Shown here piece after piece: positions 48,116 to 57,996 of a stretch of 64,000 nt of DNA (positions within the stretch are counted from its first letter, which is position 1; every line of letters starts with the position of its first letter). This DNA comes from Epiperipatus broadwayi (taxonomy: Eukaryota; Onychophora; Udeonychophora; Euonychophora; Peripatidae), in assembly GCA_028023455.1 (NCBI GenBank), contig JAQFVV010000021.1, forward strand, positions 1,304,001 through 1,368,000, written 5' to 3'. The position numbers and the translations under genes were made by a program. The notes beneath the pieces are model-generated. The model was not told the origin of the DNA. It did no database searches and worked only from the letters and a program-made list of their open reading frames with translations.

Positions 48116-48369
48116 TTTATTTATTCAATATCTGATTATTATGATTTTATTTACAACTGTTAAAATGTCTGTATTCACAGTTTTGATTGCACATGCTTTG
48201 GAATGTGTTCAGGAGTGAAAGATTTAAGTATACCCAAAACAATAAGATTATTCTAAATGCTAACATTATAAATTTGAATTTAAATATTAAACTTTTACCC
48301 ATATTTTTATTCCTCTTTTGTTACATTATATATAAATCATATCTTATATTAAAGAAGGTACTATTATTC

Positions 48370-49030
48370 ACATATGCACTAGAATTAACACACACACTCA
48401 CCCCTGTCAACAACTGTTTTAAAACTGTAGGTGAACTGCCTGTGATTAGAGTTTATTATTTAAATAAATTAACAATTATTGACTCTGTCTAAATTAGAGT
48501 TTGATCTTATTATTAGATTAATTGTTAAATCGATGTATTATTTGTGCAAATTCAGTTTATATATCACATGGAAGCGAACGTTTCTCATTTTTAACTACTT
48601 ATGACACTGAATTTTATTAGTTTAAATAGATGTAATAATTAATAATATATCAATTTATGTATCTGTAATATTTATGGAAAGAACTATTCTTTACACATAT
48701 ACTTCAATTATCATACACGCTCTCTCATCAATAATTGTTTTAAACCTTGTAGGTGGTCTACCTATGGTAAAAGCTTATTCTTTAAATAAACTAACAATTA
48801 TTGACCATGTCTAAATTAGGATTTGATCGCATTATTATCCTGATTATTAAAATGTCATATAAAGTGAATTTGTGCAAATAATATGCCAATTTAATAATTA
48901 GGCTAATAATAAGTTCAAACTGTAATTTAGATACTAATTTAGATATTATTAGTTTATTTAAAGAATATGCTTTAACTATAGGTGGATCTTCTATGGTTTT
49001 AAAACAACTATTCATGGAAGAGAGTACATA
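48370..49030. repeat. Three copies of a 140-bp repeat: two direct, one inverted
   Basis: Copy 1 (about 48390-48520) and copy 2 (about 48710-48840) share AATTGTTTTAAA, CTGTAGGTGxxCTxCCTxTG, TTTAAATAAAxTAACAATTA and TCTAAATTAGxxTTTGATC. Copy 3 (about 48895-49025) is inverted: TTAGTTTATTTAAAGAATAT, then ATAGGTGGATCTTCTATGGT and TTTTAAAACAACTATT. Copies 2 and 3 face each other across about 60 bp, again a fold-back arrangement. Confidence 0.65.
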
Positions 49031-49567
49031 CTAATTTTAGCACATATGTGAAAAATAGTTTCTTTCATGAGATTACATATATATATATATTAATTAATTC
49101 ATATCTGTCGTGCATTGATTAGAATACTTATTTGATTTTTGTGTAATAAATATGATATAATGGAAATATATTGAAAGCATGCTAGGAAATAATAACTAAT
49201 TATTAAAAAAAAACTACCATTCCTGTATTTTCATTTTACCAGATATTATGGTGGCTCAGAAAAGAATAAATTAGTAACAATTAAACTATTATTCTTTGTA
49301 GATGTACATTTTTATTTTTATAACTAACTATATATACTATTGTTAACAAATTATCATTTTGTAGTGCCCAGCAATCACTTAGAAAGCTCACAGTATTCTC
49401 ACAAAATGATAAAAAATTGTTCTACTTTAGTAAAATAGCTGCTAATATTGATCCTTTTCATAACATAATTTAATCATCATCAATACAGGATATTGTTCTG
49501 TAAAAGGCATAATATATGTGCATACTTGTAACAACAAAGGAATGATGCGTGAAACATGTATATATAA
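49031..49567. other. AT-rich with (AT)n at about 49076-49090
   Basis: No other feature. Confidence 0.5.
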
Positions 49568-49709
49568 TTATTACAAACTTAAACTCAGACTTTCAATGTA
49601 TGTGGTCATATCTATCAATTGTATAAGATGGATTGGATAGCTGTGGTGAGTATGAAAATATGAGTTCACGTCCTTTATAATTACATTGAGTTTAGTATAG
49701 ACAATATAT
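49568..49709. mobile_element. F2 mini-element (tips only)
   Basis: AACTTAAACTCAGACTTTCAA (left tip, 49575-49595) is joined to TGTATGTGGTCATATCTATC ... GAGTATGAAAATATGAGTTCA ... AATTACATTGAGTTTAGTAT (right arm end). Nearly all of both arms is deleted while both termini are kept. Confidence 0.65.
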
Positions 49710-50976
49710 ATAAATATTATATATATTGTGCATTTCCAACAGAATGGGATATAAAATGTGTTGCTTCTATATATTAAATTTGCCACCAGATTGAATATTG
49801 CGATTCAAAACTATTTTGATCCTACAATAATATTTTGTCTATTTTTGCCATGACAATTAAATAATTTATTTTATCATCTATAGAAGTACTATATTATTGG
49901 GGTACTGATTTAAATAGTTATTCGATGTAAACATGTTTGCCGTGCCTATTAATCTACTTTTGAGGAGAGGACTTAACATATCAACATTACAGCATTAAGA
50001 TATTAATCCTGTTGTAAACAAATACTTTTATTAACTATTCTATATTTATTAATCGCTATTATTTTATTTTTTTTAGCTGGAAATATTTGGTAATATTTAA
50101 AAACAAAGTCAAATTTTTATTTTTGTTTTATCTTTCTTTTATTCAAGCGCAATAAGTTATTGAATTGATTTTGCCACTCCAAGAAACGACTCAGCTGGGG
50201 TTAAATATTGAGCGTTTCTATTTTAAGTTCTGTCTGATTGATGGATGACATTTCTACCATTAGAATTGGAGGTTTGCCAAAACGGTTACATCTTTTCATT
50301 CTATAGCACAAATTATTGCTTTTTTTAGGGGAATTTGTTAGATCATTTTATTTCTTTTTTCATTCTTTAGAAATAACAATAATTATCATTATTTTAATAT
50401 AATGTACTTAAATTACTATCTTTTCTGAAAATACTTTTATTTTACGCAATTAAATTTGGAAAAACCATACTTAAGCGTTAACCATATATATATATTAAGC
50501 ATCTGAATGTTCAGGATTGGGGTGATGTAGTTCTAAATTTGAATTTCTAAAATAAATATTAAGGGACGTAACAAGCGCTGGCAAATTATCTTCAGTAATG
50601 TTCAAATGTTACTATTTAACCATAGTACTATTAACCAGTTACATCTCCTAGCCTTAATAAGTAGAACTTATTTATGAACATGATATTGTCAGTGAAATTA
50701 TTATATTACAAATCATATACAATTTTGTGATTAGTTTCTTGGAAAGTATTTATTTGGTTGAGTTCAACAGGCTCCTTTTACTGACCAAACGGAGTTTTTT
50801 TAATTTTTATTTTATCTGCTGAGAATTGATTCGGTGATCTTTAACTGGTATGTTTATGACTCTATTGGATACTATTTGCCTAAAGACAGATTTAATATTG
50901 AGATCTTTCATTGAATTAGCTGATTGTACAATTTGTATTTTATGGAGAAAGCTTAATGTTTGTAAACAATATAGAG
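49710..50976. other. Nothing recognised
   Basis: AT-rich. The overlapping frames 50807-51022 and 50850-51065 end inside the F1 element and are unsupported. Confidence 0.5.
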
Positions 50977-50989
50977 CAAATGTTGTCAA

Positions 50990-51392
50990 AAACAGGCAAA
51001 ACTCTCCATTCAATAGTGCCACTCAGTGCAGAGTAATCAATGTATGCCAGAAGGCTTGTGCATAAAATCCCTATCTAGTGCCTATTCATACAATATCCTC
51101 AGACTAGTTTCTGGCTTGTGGCCTTTGTCAGTGAGGAACCTTGGATCTGAGACCACTGTGCCTAGATCTTAGGATCCAATGCAATCCTCCAAGACTCCTC
51201 ACTGATGAAGGCCACAAGGCAGAAACTAGTCTGCGATATTGGCACTAGATAGGGATTTTATGCACAGGCCTTCTGGCATCCATTGATTACCCTGGCTTGC
51301 ACTGAGTGGCACTACTGTATGGAGAGTTTTGCCTGTTTTAATAACAGTTATGAGCAAGCATAAGAAATGGTGATCATGTGATATTTAGTGGT
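50990..51392 (+). mobile_element. F1 inverted dimer with 13-bp target duplication
   Basis: The antisense arm (50990 to about 51170: AACAGGCAAAACTCTCCATT ... GCCACTCAGTGCAGAGTAAT ... GCCTTTGTCAGTGAGGA) and sense arm (about 51190-51392: CTCCTCACTGATGAAGGCC ... CATCCATTGATTACCC ... TGGCACTACTGTATGGAGAG ... GATCATGTGATATTTAGTGG) are about 90 percent complementary by eye. The centre holds GATCTTAGGATCC. Exact direct repeats CAAATGTTGTCAA flank it (50977-50989, 51393-51405). The right end has the full F1 3' terminus; the left lacks about 55 bp. This is sense orientation with 5' truncation. Confidence 0.85.
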
Positions 51393-51405
51393 CAAATGTT
51401 GTCAA

Positions 51406-51614
51406 TATATTAAGTATCTTATCACAAATCACATATGATATTATAATTAGTTGCTTGAAAGTCAAATGATGTGTGTGTTAAACAGTTCCATTTTACAGAG
51501 CAAACTGAATTTCTTTTTTTTGCTTTATTCAGCTGACAATTCATAATCTTTATATTTTAAGTAGTAATAATATGTTGCACTATATCACCTATTAAATGTT
51601 TTTTTTTTTTTTTT
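51406..51614. other. Unrecognised; T14 run at 51599-51614
   Basis: Sequence between the F1 and F3 elements; the T run borders F3. Confidence 0.5.
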
Positions 51615-51927
51615 AGAAAAATTCAAACTTTATCTTTTGAAATATATTCAGTTGTTAGTAATAACGCACAGACTAATACATAACACAACATTTTGAATAG
51701 TATTATTTTTTTCTTCATGAGTTGCTGGCCTGAGTAATGTCAGTACGAGCATAGAAGTCAACTTGGTTATGTGAAAAAAAAAAAGAAATGATTTCACTCA
51801 AAACATTGTGTTAAACACTAGCCTGTGCAATATTGCTCATAATTGAATTAGCAAAGTTTAAATTGAGTTTGAATATTTCTAAAGACATTTAACAATAAAT
51901 AATAGATGAGGAAAATAGTTCAACATA
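51615..51927. mobile_element. F3 palindromic element
   Basis: Left: TTCAAACTTTATCTTTTGAA, CAGTTGTTAGTAATAACGCA. Right: AAGTTTAAATTGAGTTTGAA, AAAGACATTTAAC, AATAGATGAGGAAAATAGTT. It is the same family as 29351-29614, but with about 100 bp of unrelated sequence at the centre containing an A-run. Confidence 0.65.
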
Positions 51928-51941
51928 GAAGTACTTCTAAA

Positions 51942-52425
51942 ATATCACATGATCACCATTTCTTATGTTTGCTCATAACTGTTATTAGGAAAAACTCTCC
52001 ATACTGTAGTGCTACTCAGTGCAAGACAGAGTAATCAATGGATTCCAGAAGGCTTGTGCATAAAATCCCTATCTAGTGCCTACTCAACCAATATCTCCAG
52101 ACTAGTTTCTAGCTTGTGGGTTTAGTCAGTGAGGAGCCTTGAAACTGAGAGCACTGCACCTAAAACATAGAATCCCATACAACCCTCCAATAGCCACTTT
52201 TTACTTTTTTAGTTAACTATCCTCACTGATGAAAGCCATAAGCTTGGAACTAGTTTGGGCATATTGGATGAATAGGCAGTAGTTAGGAATTTTCTGCACA
52301 CACCTTTTTGCATTCATTGATTACTTTGTCTTGCACTGGGTGGCACTACTGTATGGAGAATTGTGACTATTTTAACAACTTGTGTAAGCATAAGAAATAG
52401 TGATCATGTGATGTTTAGTGGTTTA
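51942..52425. mobile_element. F1 inverted dimer, both arms full length
   Basis: The antisense arm starts CTAAAATATCACATGATCAC and the sense arm ends GATCATGTGATGTTTAGTGG. The centre contains GCCACTTTTTACTTTTTTAG then TTAACTATCCTCACTGATG, so the antisense 5' region abuts a sense arm lacking that region. Arms are about 190 bp or more. No exact target duplication was found. An F3 element lies between it and the F1 dimer at 50990. Confidence 0.8.
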
Positions 52426-52784
52426 AGAACATTATACTTGAAACACCAAAAACATGGAGACAACTAAATGACTTTGGCATTACTGACTATTGAAAAGTAC
52501 TGATCTCTTTAGATTTTTTTTTATTAATACATCAATATTACATTAATTTTGTTTTCTAGCATTAAATCAGGCTGAAAATCAGGAAAATAACCATAAATGT
52601 TATACAGAAGAGTGGTGTAAAAGCAGAGGGACTACCAGTGTCATCTCCAAAATAAATATCTTATGATATCACGCAGCTCAAAATCAACAATTTAAAATAA
52701 ACTTACATAAAAATGTATCTATACTCAGGGCATATATAAAAACAATAAAATAACCTTATTTTTCTTGCTTCAGTTGGTTGATAT
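52426..52784. other. Nothing recognised
   Basis: AT-rich DNA up to the LTR array; ends ATAT. Confidence 0.5.
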
Positions 52785-53316
52785 TGTAATGAGCACAGAC
52801 GACATTACATTGTTTTTTTATTATTAAACATGAAGTTAAAATAAGAAGTTCACATTTAAAAATTTTCTTTAAGAATTAAAAATTGAAATTAAATATCATC
52901 TTAAACTCGTATATATAAATCACACAGATAAAAAAAAATTATTAAAATAAAACTTTATTAAAAATAGAAAGGTATTTTAAAAACAAAAACTTAAAAGATT
53001 TAGAGATAAAAATATATCTTTAATCTTGGAAAACACATTAATTAATCAGAAATGGAAATGATTGTTTTAATTAGTTAAATGTAAACCAGCCTTGGGCATT
53101 TAAATGTAAAAACATCGGTCAGATAGAAAAACAATAGAAACTTTTAGCAAATAAAAAGAAATCCCTATGGAATCAGACATCAGCGAAAGGACCATCGCAT
53201 CGATGATGTAATGTAAATTCAATCCTTCAAATTAATATAAAAGGACAAGTTTGAAAATTATTAGTTATTGATTATTTATGATGTGACAGATATGTGTTAG
53301 TGTGGAAGTGAAGGAG

Positions 53317-53349
53317 AAGGGATTGAAAAGACGCACTCTTCAATCCCTT
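53317..53349. repeat. Stem-loop in LTR A
   Basis: AAGGGATTGAA and TTCAATCCCTT are an exact 11-bp inverted repeat with the 11-nt loop AAGACGCACTC. The same hairpin is intact in LTR C (58530-58562) and has two mismatches in LTR B (55723-55755). Confidence 0.9.
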
Positions 53350-54700
53350 CAGTTTTGCCAAAGAAAGAAAGAGAAATGAACTATCGTTTTCTACATTGAG
53401 GACCAACTAAACTAAAAAACCTCCAAATGAATAAATAAAACAATGGCTAAATGGATACCAATCTTTTTAGGACGGCGTGGGAATTCACGTTCAAATGGCA
53501 AGGAACATATAAAGATGAACTGTTTAAAAAACTGTAAGAACTTTATAATTTATGAACATTAAATTAAAAACTTTCCATATATAAAATATACAAATAGAAT
53601 CCTATCTGACCAACGTAAATTAATATTAATAATGTTATTTGATATTTTTTTTTATTTAAAATCATTTCCATTTATTTAGTTTTTGTTCTTTAAGTTTTAT
53701 TATGATTTCTGTTTTCCATTAAATTGAATTATATAAATGTTAAACTTAAGTCGGGCGTGAATGGCTGTATAGATTTGTAAAGTTATATTAGGGGATGGTA
53801 ATCTTAGGTTATTTGTTTCGTAGTTGAATTGGGTCAATGGATTGGATATATTGGTGTGATTAGTAGATGTAATATGGATTCGCTATGGGCAGAATCGCTT
53901 CTTATGCCGCACACTTCCGTTTGCCTATGGAAAGAATTATAAGTCGGATACCGCAGTTCCTTTCTATGGAGTTTTTGTTTTATTGCCCTTCTTGTCAGAT
54001 AGATGTAATATTCCTATCTGAAAAGAGGCAATTTCTTCTCTTAACTTTTTGTGCTGCCTTGTTTTGTATTATATTAAATACATCGATATATCAGATGGAT
54101 TGATGCCAGTTTGACTACGAATTTTAGCCTAAGGTTAAATAGCGATAGAATGTTTATTTTCAAATGCAAATCTATGTAGTCTATTCATACTCGACACTAA
54201 ACAAAAATACATTAAATTTAAGTTGTTTATAGATGTTTGCATGGATTCGTTATCGGTTAATTATGTTTTGGATTTCATATTTGATCAAAATATATAGACA
54301 TTCGATAAATAATGATACCTTACTGGTGAGTATCTAAAATGTATTTATTCGGATGTCTTTTAAGTTATTGGTGACAATGCAAGTATCTTATGGTGAATAC
54401 TATTGGGTTACTTATAAATTTCCCTCTGCAATTGTCGGTATCAATGATTTTATATTTTGATAGTTTATGTTGATTTTGAAATGTTTTTGACCGTTGTAAT
54501 CTATGTTAACGATCTATACGCAACATATTAAGACAAGCTTTTATAATCCCATCTGTGCAAACTTAATTAAAATGTAAACTTATAATATAATAGAAATTAA
54601 AATGTAATTTAAAATCTAGAGTAAAGTTAAAAATAATGTTAAATGTTAAAATGTAAACTGATACTAAAACAATTTTCAATCTTATATATATATGTGCATA

Positions 54701-54706
54701 AATAAA
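54701..54706 (+). terminator. Poly(A) signal of LTR A
   Basis: AATAAA followed by a GT-rich TGTTTGTGTG; equivalents are at 57099 (LTR B) and 59912 (LTR C). It would set the R/U5 boundary about 240 bp before the LTR end. Confidence 0.55.
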
Positions 54707-54957
54707 TGTTTGTGTGTTAATTACTGGCAGTGGCTTATTTTATTCTTTTTTTATATATACTCTTATATTATATTATTAAATCTCTGCTATTCCACTGAGC
54801 TAGTGACATGGGCTAATGACCGGATGCAAAATTTAAAAAAAAAAAAATTTTTTTTGATTTACGTAATTGCCTACTTTATAAATTTTTCTAGGTTCAAATG
54901 CCTAGATGGCGCCCTGTAGTGCAGTTTACGTAAGTCTATCTTCTCCAGATCATTACA

Positions 54958-55186
54958 ACTGGCACCCAATGTGGATTGTAAATTTTAATTTTGTAAATCA
55001 ATGTAACAATTTAAATTTTGAATAGGAATTATGTAAATTAATGTGAAAACTTGAAATTTATAGTAATCTTATAAATTACAGAGTGATGACTGTATTATTG
55101 TGTACTTTTCATAATCAGAACCCTTATAAGACCTTATTCATTTTTTTTGTTATTAATAAACTTATATTTAATTGTTAAAAAAAAAA
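54958..55186 (+). mobile_element. Internal segment 1 (229 bp)
   Basis: It begins with the two-base spacer AC and a primer site, continues as AT-rich leader-like DNA, and ends with an A10 run directly against LTR B, in the position of a polypurine tract. No gag or pol codons remain. Confidence 0.6.
54960..54974 (+). other. Primer binding site, tRNA-Lys type, decayed
   Basis: TGGCACCCAATGTGG matches the Lys-tRNA primer site TGGCGCCCAACGTGG except for two changes. Both are CpG to TpG/CpA transitions. Confidence 0.7.
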
Positions 55187-57363
55187 TGTAACGAGCTCAG
55201 ACGACGTTACATTGTTTTTTTATTATTAAACATGAAGTTAAAATAAGAAGTTCGCATTTAAAAACTTTCTTTAAGAATTAAAAATTGAAATTAAATATCA
55301 TCTTAAACTCGTATATATAAATCGCACAGATAAAAAAAAATTATTAAAATAAAACTTTATTAAAAATAGAAAGGTATTTTAAAAACAAAAACTTAAAAAG
55401 ATTTAGAGGATAAAAATATATCTTTAATCTTGGAAAACACATTAATTAATCAGAAATGGAAATGATTGTTTTAATTAGTTAAATGTAAACCAGCCTTGGG
55501 CATTTAAATGTAAAAACATCAGTCAGATAAGAAAACAATAGAAACTTTTAGCAAATAAAAGAAAATCCCTATGGAATCGGACCTCAGCAAAAGGACCATC
55601 GCATTGATGACGTAATGTAAATTCAATCCTTCAAATTAATACAAAAAGACAAGTTTGGAAAATAAAAGGATGATAGATTATTTACGATGTGACAGATATG
55701 TGTTAGTGCGGAAGTGAAGGAGAAGGGATGGAAAAGACGCACTCTTCAATCCCTACAGTTTTGCTAAGAAAGAAAGAGAAATGAACTATCGATTTTCTAC
55801 AATGAGGACCAGTAAAAGCAAAAAACCTCTGGATGGATAAATAAATCGGCCAACAGAATACCAATCTTAGGGCGGCATGGGAATTCACGTTCATGGCAAG
55901 CAACAGATAAAGATGAACTGTTTTAAACCGTAAGAACTTTATAAATAATGAACATTAAATTAAAACTTTCCAGATTTAAATGATTGCAATATTATCCTAT
56001 CTGACCAACTTAATTTATTAATAACGTTATTTGATGTATTTCTTTTTTTATATATATATTTAATTCATTTCCATTTATTTATTTATTTTTTGTTCTTTAA
56101 GTTTTATCATGATTTTTGTTTTTCGTTAAATTAATTATATAAATGTTAAACTTAAGTCGGGCGTGAATGGCTGTATAGATTTGTAAAGTTATATTAGGGG
56201 AGGGTAATCTTAGGTTATCTGTGTCATTGTTAGATTGGGTCAATGGATTGGATATATTGATGTAGTTAGTAGATGTAGTCGGAGATTCGCTACTGGCAGA
56301 ATCGTTTATATATACGCCGCACTCACCCATTTGCCTATGGAAGGAATTATAAGATGGAGAACACAGTTCCTTTCTATGGAGTTTTTTTTATTGTTCTTCT
56401 CATTAGATAGATGTAATATTCCTATCTGATGAGAGTCAATGTTTTCTCTTAATCTTTTTGGTGCTGCCGTATTTCTGATTGCATTGAATACATCGATATA
56501 TCAGATGAATTGATGCCAGTTTGACTACGATTTCAGCCTAAAGTTAAATAGGGATAGAATGTTTATTTTCAAATGCAAATCTATGTAGTCTATTCATACT
56601 TGACACTAAACAAAAATGCATTAAATTTAAGTTGTTTATAGACGTTTGCATGGATTGGTTATCAGTTAAGTCTGTTTTGGGTTTTCATATTTGATCAAAA
56701 TATATAGACATTCGATAAATAATGATACCTTACGGTGAGTATCTAAAATGTATTTATTCGGATGTCTTTTAAGTTATTGGTGACAATGCAAGTATCTTAT
56801 GGTGAATACTATTGGGTTACTTATAAATTTCCCTCTGCAATTGTCGGTATCAATGATTTTATATTTTGATCATTTATGTTGATTTTGAAATGATTTTGAC
56901 CGTTGTAATCTATGTAACCGATCTATACTCAACATTTTAAAACAAACTTTTATAAACTCTTCTGTGCAAACTTATAAAAAATTAAAATGTAAAGTTGTAA
57001 AAATTAAAATGTAAATTAAAATCAAAGTTAAAAATGTAAGTTAAATTTTAAAAGGTAAACTGATGCTAAAATAATTTTAAATCTTATATATGTGCGTTAA
57101 TAAATGTTTGTATGTTAATTACCGGCAGTGACTTATTTTATTCTTTTTTTATATACTCTTAGATTATATTATTTAATCTCTGCTCTTCCACTGAGCTAGT
57201 GCCATGGGCTAATGACTAGAACCAAAATATTAAAAAAAAATTTTTTTTGATTTTTTTTTGATTTATGTATCTGCCTACTTTATAAATTTTTCTAGGTACA
57301 AATGCCTAGATGGCGCCCTGTAGTGCAGATCACATTAAGCTCGCTATTCTCTGGATCGTTACA
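55187..57363 (+). repeat. LTR B (2177 bp)
   Basis: The ends TGTAACGA and TCGTTACA form a perfect inverted repeat. It is the most divergent of the three LTRs (for example GGGGAGGGTAATC where A and C have GGGGATGGTAATC). The 72-codon frame of A and C is disrupted here. It carries U5 TGGCGCCCTG at about 57311. Confidence 0.85.
55723..55755. repeat. Stem-loop in LTR B, imperfect
   Basis: AAGGGATGGAA against TTCAATCCCTA: two of 11 pairs are lost; the loop AAGACGCACTC is unchanged. Confidence 0.8.
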
Positions 57364-57996
57364 ACTGACCACCCAACTTGGGCCGATCTAGTAATAAAAA
57401 CTACGTATACCCTGAGTAAATTTCTTTTCAAAATAAAATATTTTTATCTGTTACATAAAGTCGGATACTTTGAATCTTATAAAAGCACTGCCAGAAGAAA
57501 TTGCGCATATATATTAAATGCAAGAAAGTATACATAATTTTAAACTGTATTTTGTTAAAAAGAATGATGGTAAATGTGGTACCTTATGGAGAGTACTTTT
57601 GGGAATTTACTTCAGTGTAATCCTATGTAAGCATTTTAATCAGTCATAAATAAGTTGGTGGTATTTATAATTGTGCTGCAAATATACATGCATAAACTCA
57701 TTATCTTTCAAAACATATTTACTTCAATGCAACCTTCCTAAATAATTTAAATAATTTGCTTGTCATGCCATGTGTAAAAATAAAATGTATAAAAAAATAG
57801 AACTCTTATGGGGAGGAAGTGTAAACATAAATGGTCCTTAAGAAAACGATAGTAAACATTTTTTTTTTGTATATAGCCTTTTTGTAAAATTACTAACCAG
57901 ATGTTTTTGTAAATGTCTTTGTTAATCATGTACCGTAATTACTAACCCTAAGTAAAATATTTTTTTTGATCATTTTTTTAAGCAACTTTACTGATA
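57364..57996 (+). mobile_element. Internal segment 2 (633 bp)
   Basis: It starts AC-TGACCACCCAACTTGGGC, a diverged version of the same Lys primer site (57366-57382). Its remaining sequence is unlike segment 1 and has no polypurine run before LTR C. Frames of 75 codons (57310-57537) and 60 codons (57747-57929, minus) show no motif. Confidence 0.55.

Larger units (their letters stand above)
52785..54957 (+). repeat. LTR A (2173 bp)
   Basis: The ends TGTAATGA and TCATTACA are a perfect 8-bp inverted repeat. Compared with LTR C it differs by few substitutions; compared with LTR B by many more and several indels. It contains a stem-loop (53317-53349), a poly(A) signal AATAAA followed by TGTTTGTGTG (54701), and TGGCGCCCTG 50 bp before its end. 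The frames of 72 codons (53885-54103) and 75 codons (54692-54919) are discussed under rejected items. Confidence 0.85.

Noticed and set aside
53885-54103. 72-codon frame shared by LTR A and LTR C (59098-59316), and the 75/76-codon frames at 54692 and 59903
   Set aside because: About 10 of 72 residues differ between two otherwise nearly identical LTRs and the frame is broken in LTR B, so there is no sign of purifying selection. They are shared only because the LTR is duplicated.
55187-57363. LTR B as a simple nested solo LTR
   Set aside because: The bases on its two sides (A-run left, ACTGACC right) do not form a duplication, and a primer site follows it as expected for a 5' LTR.
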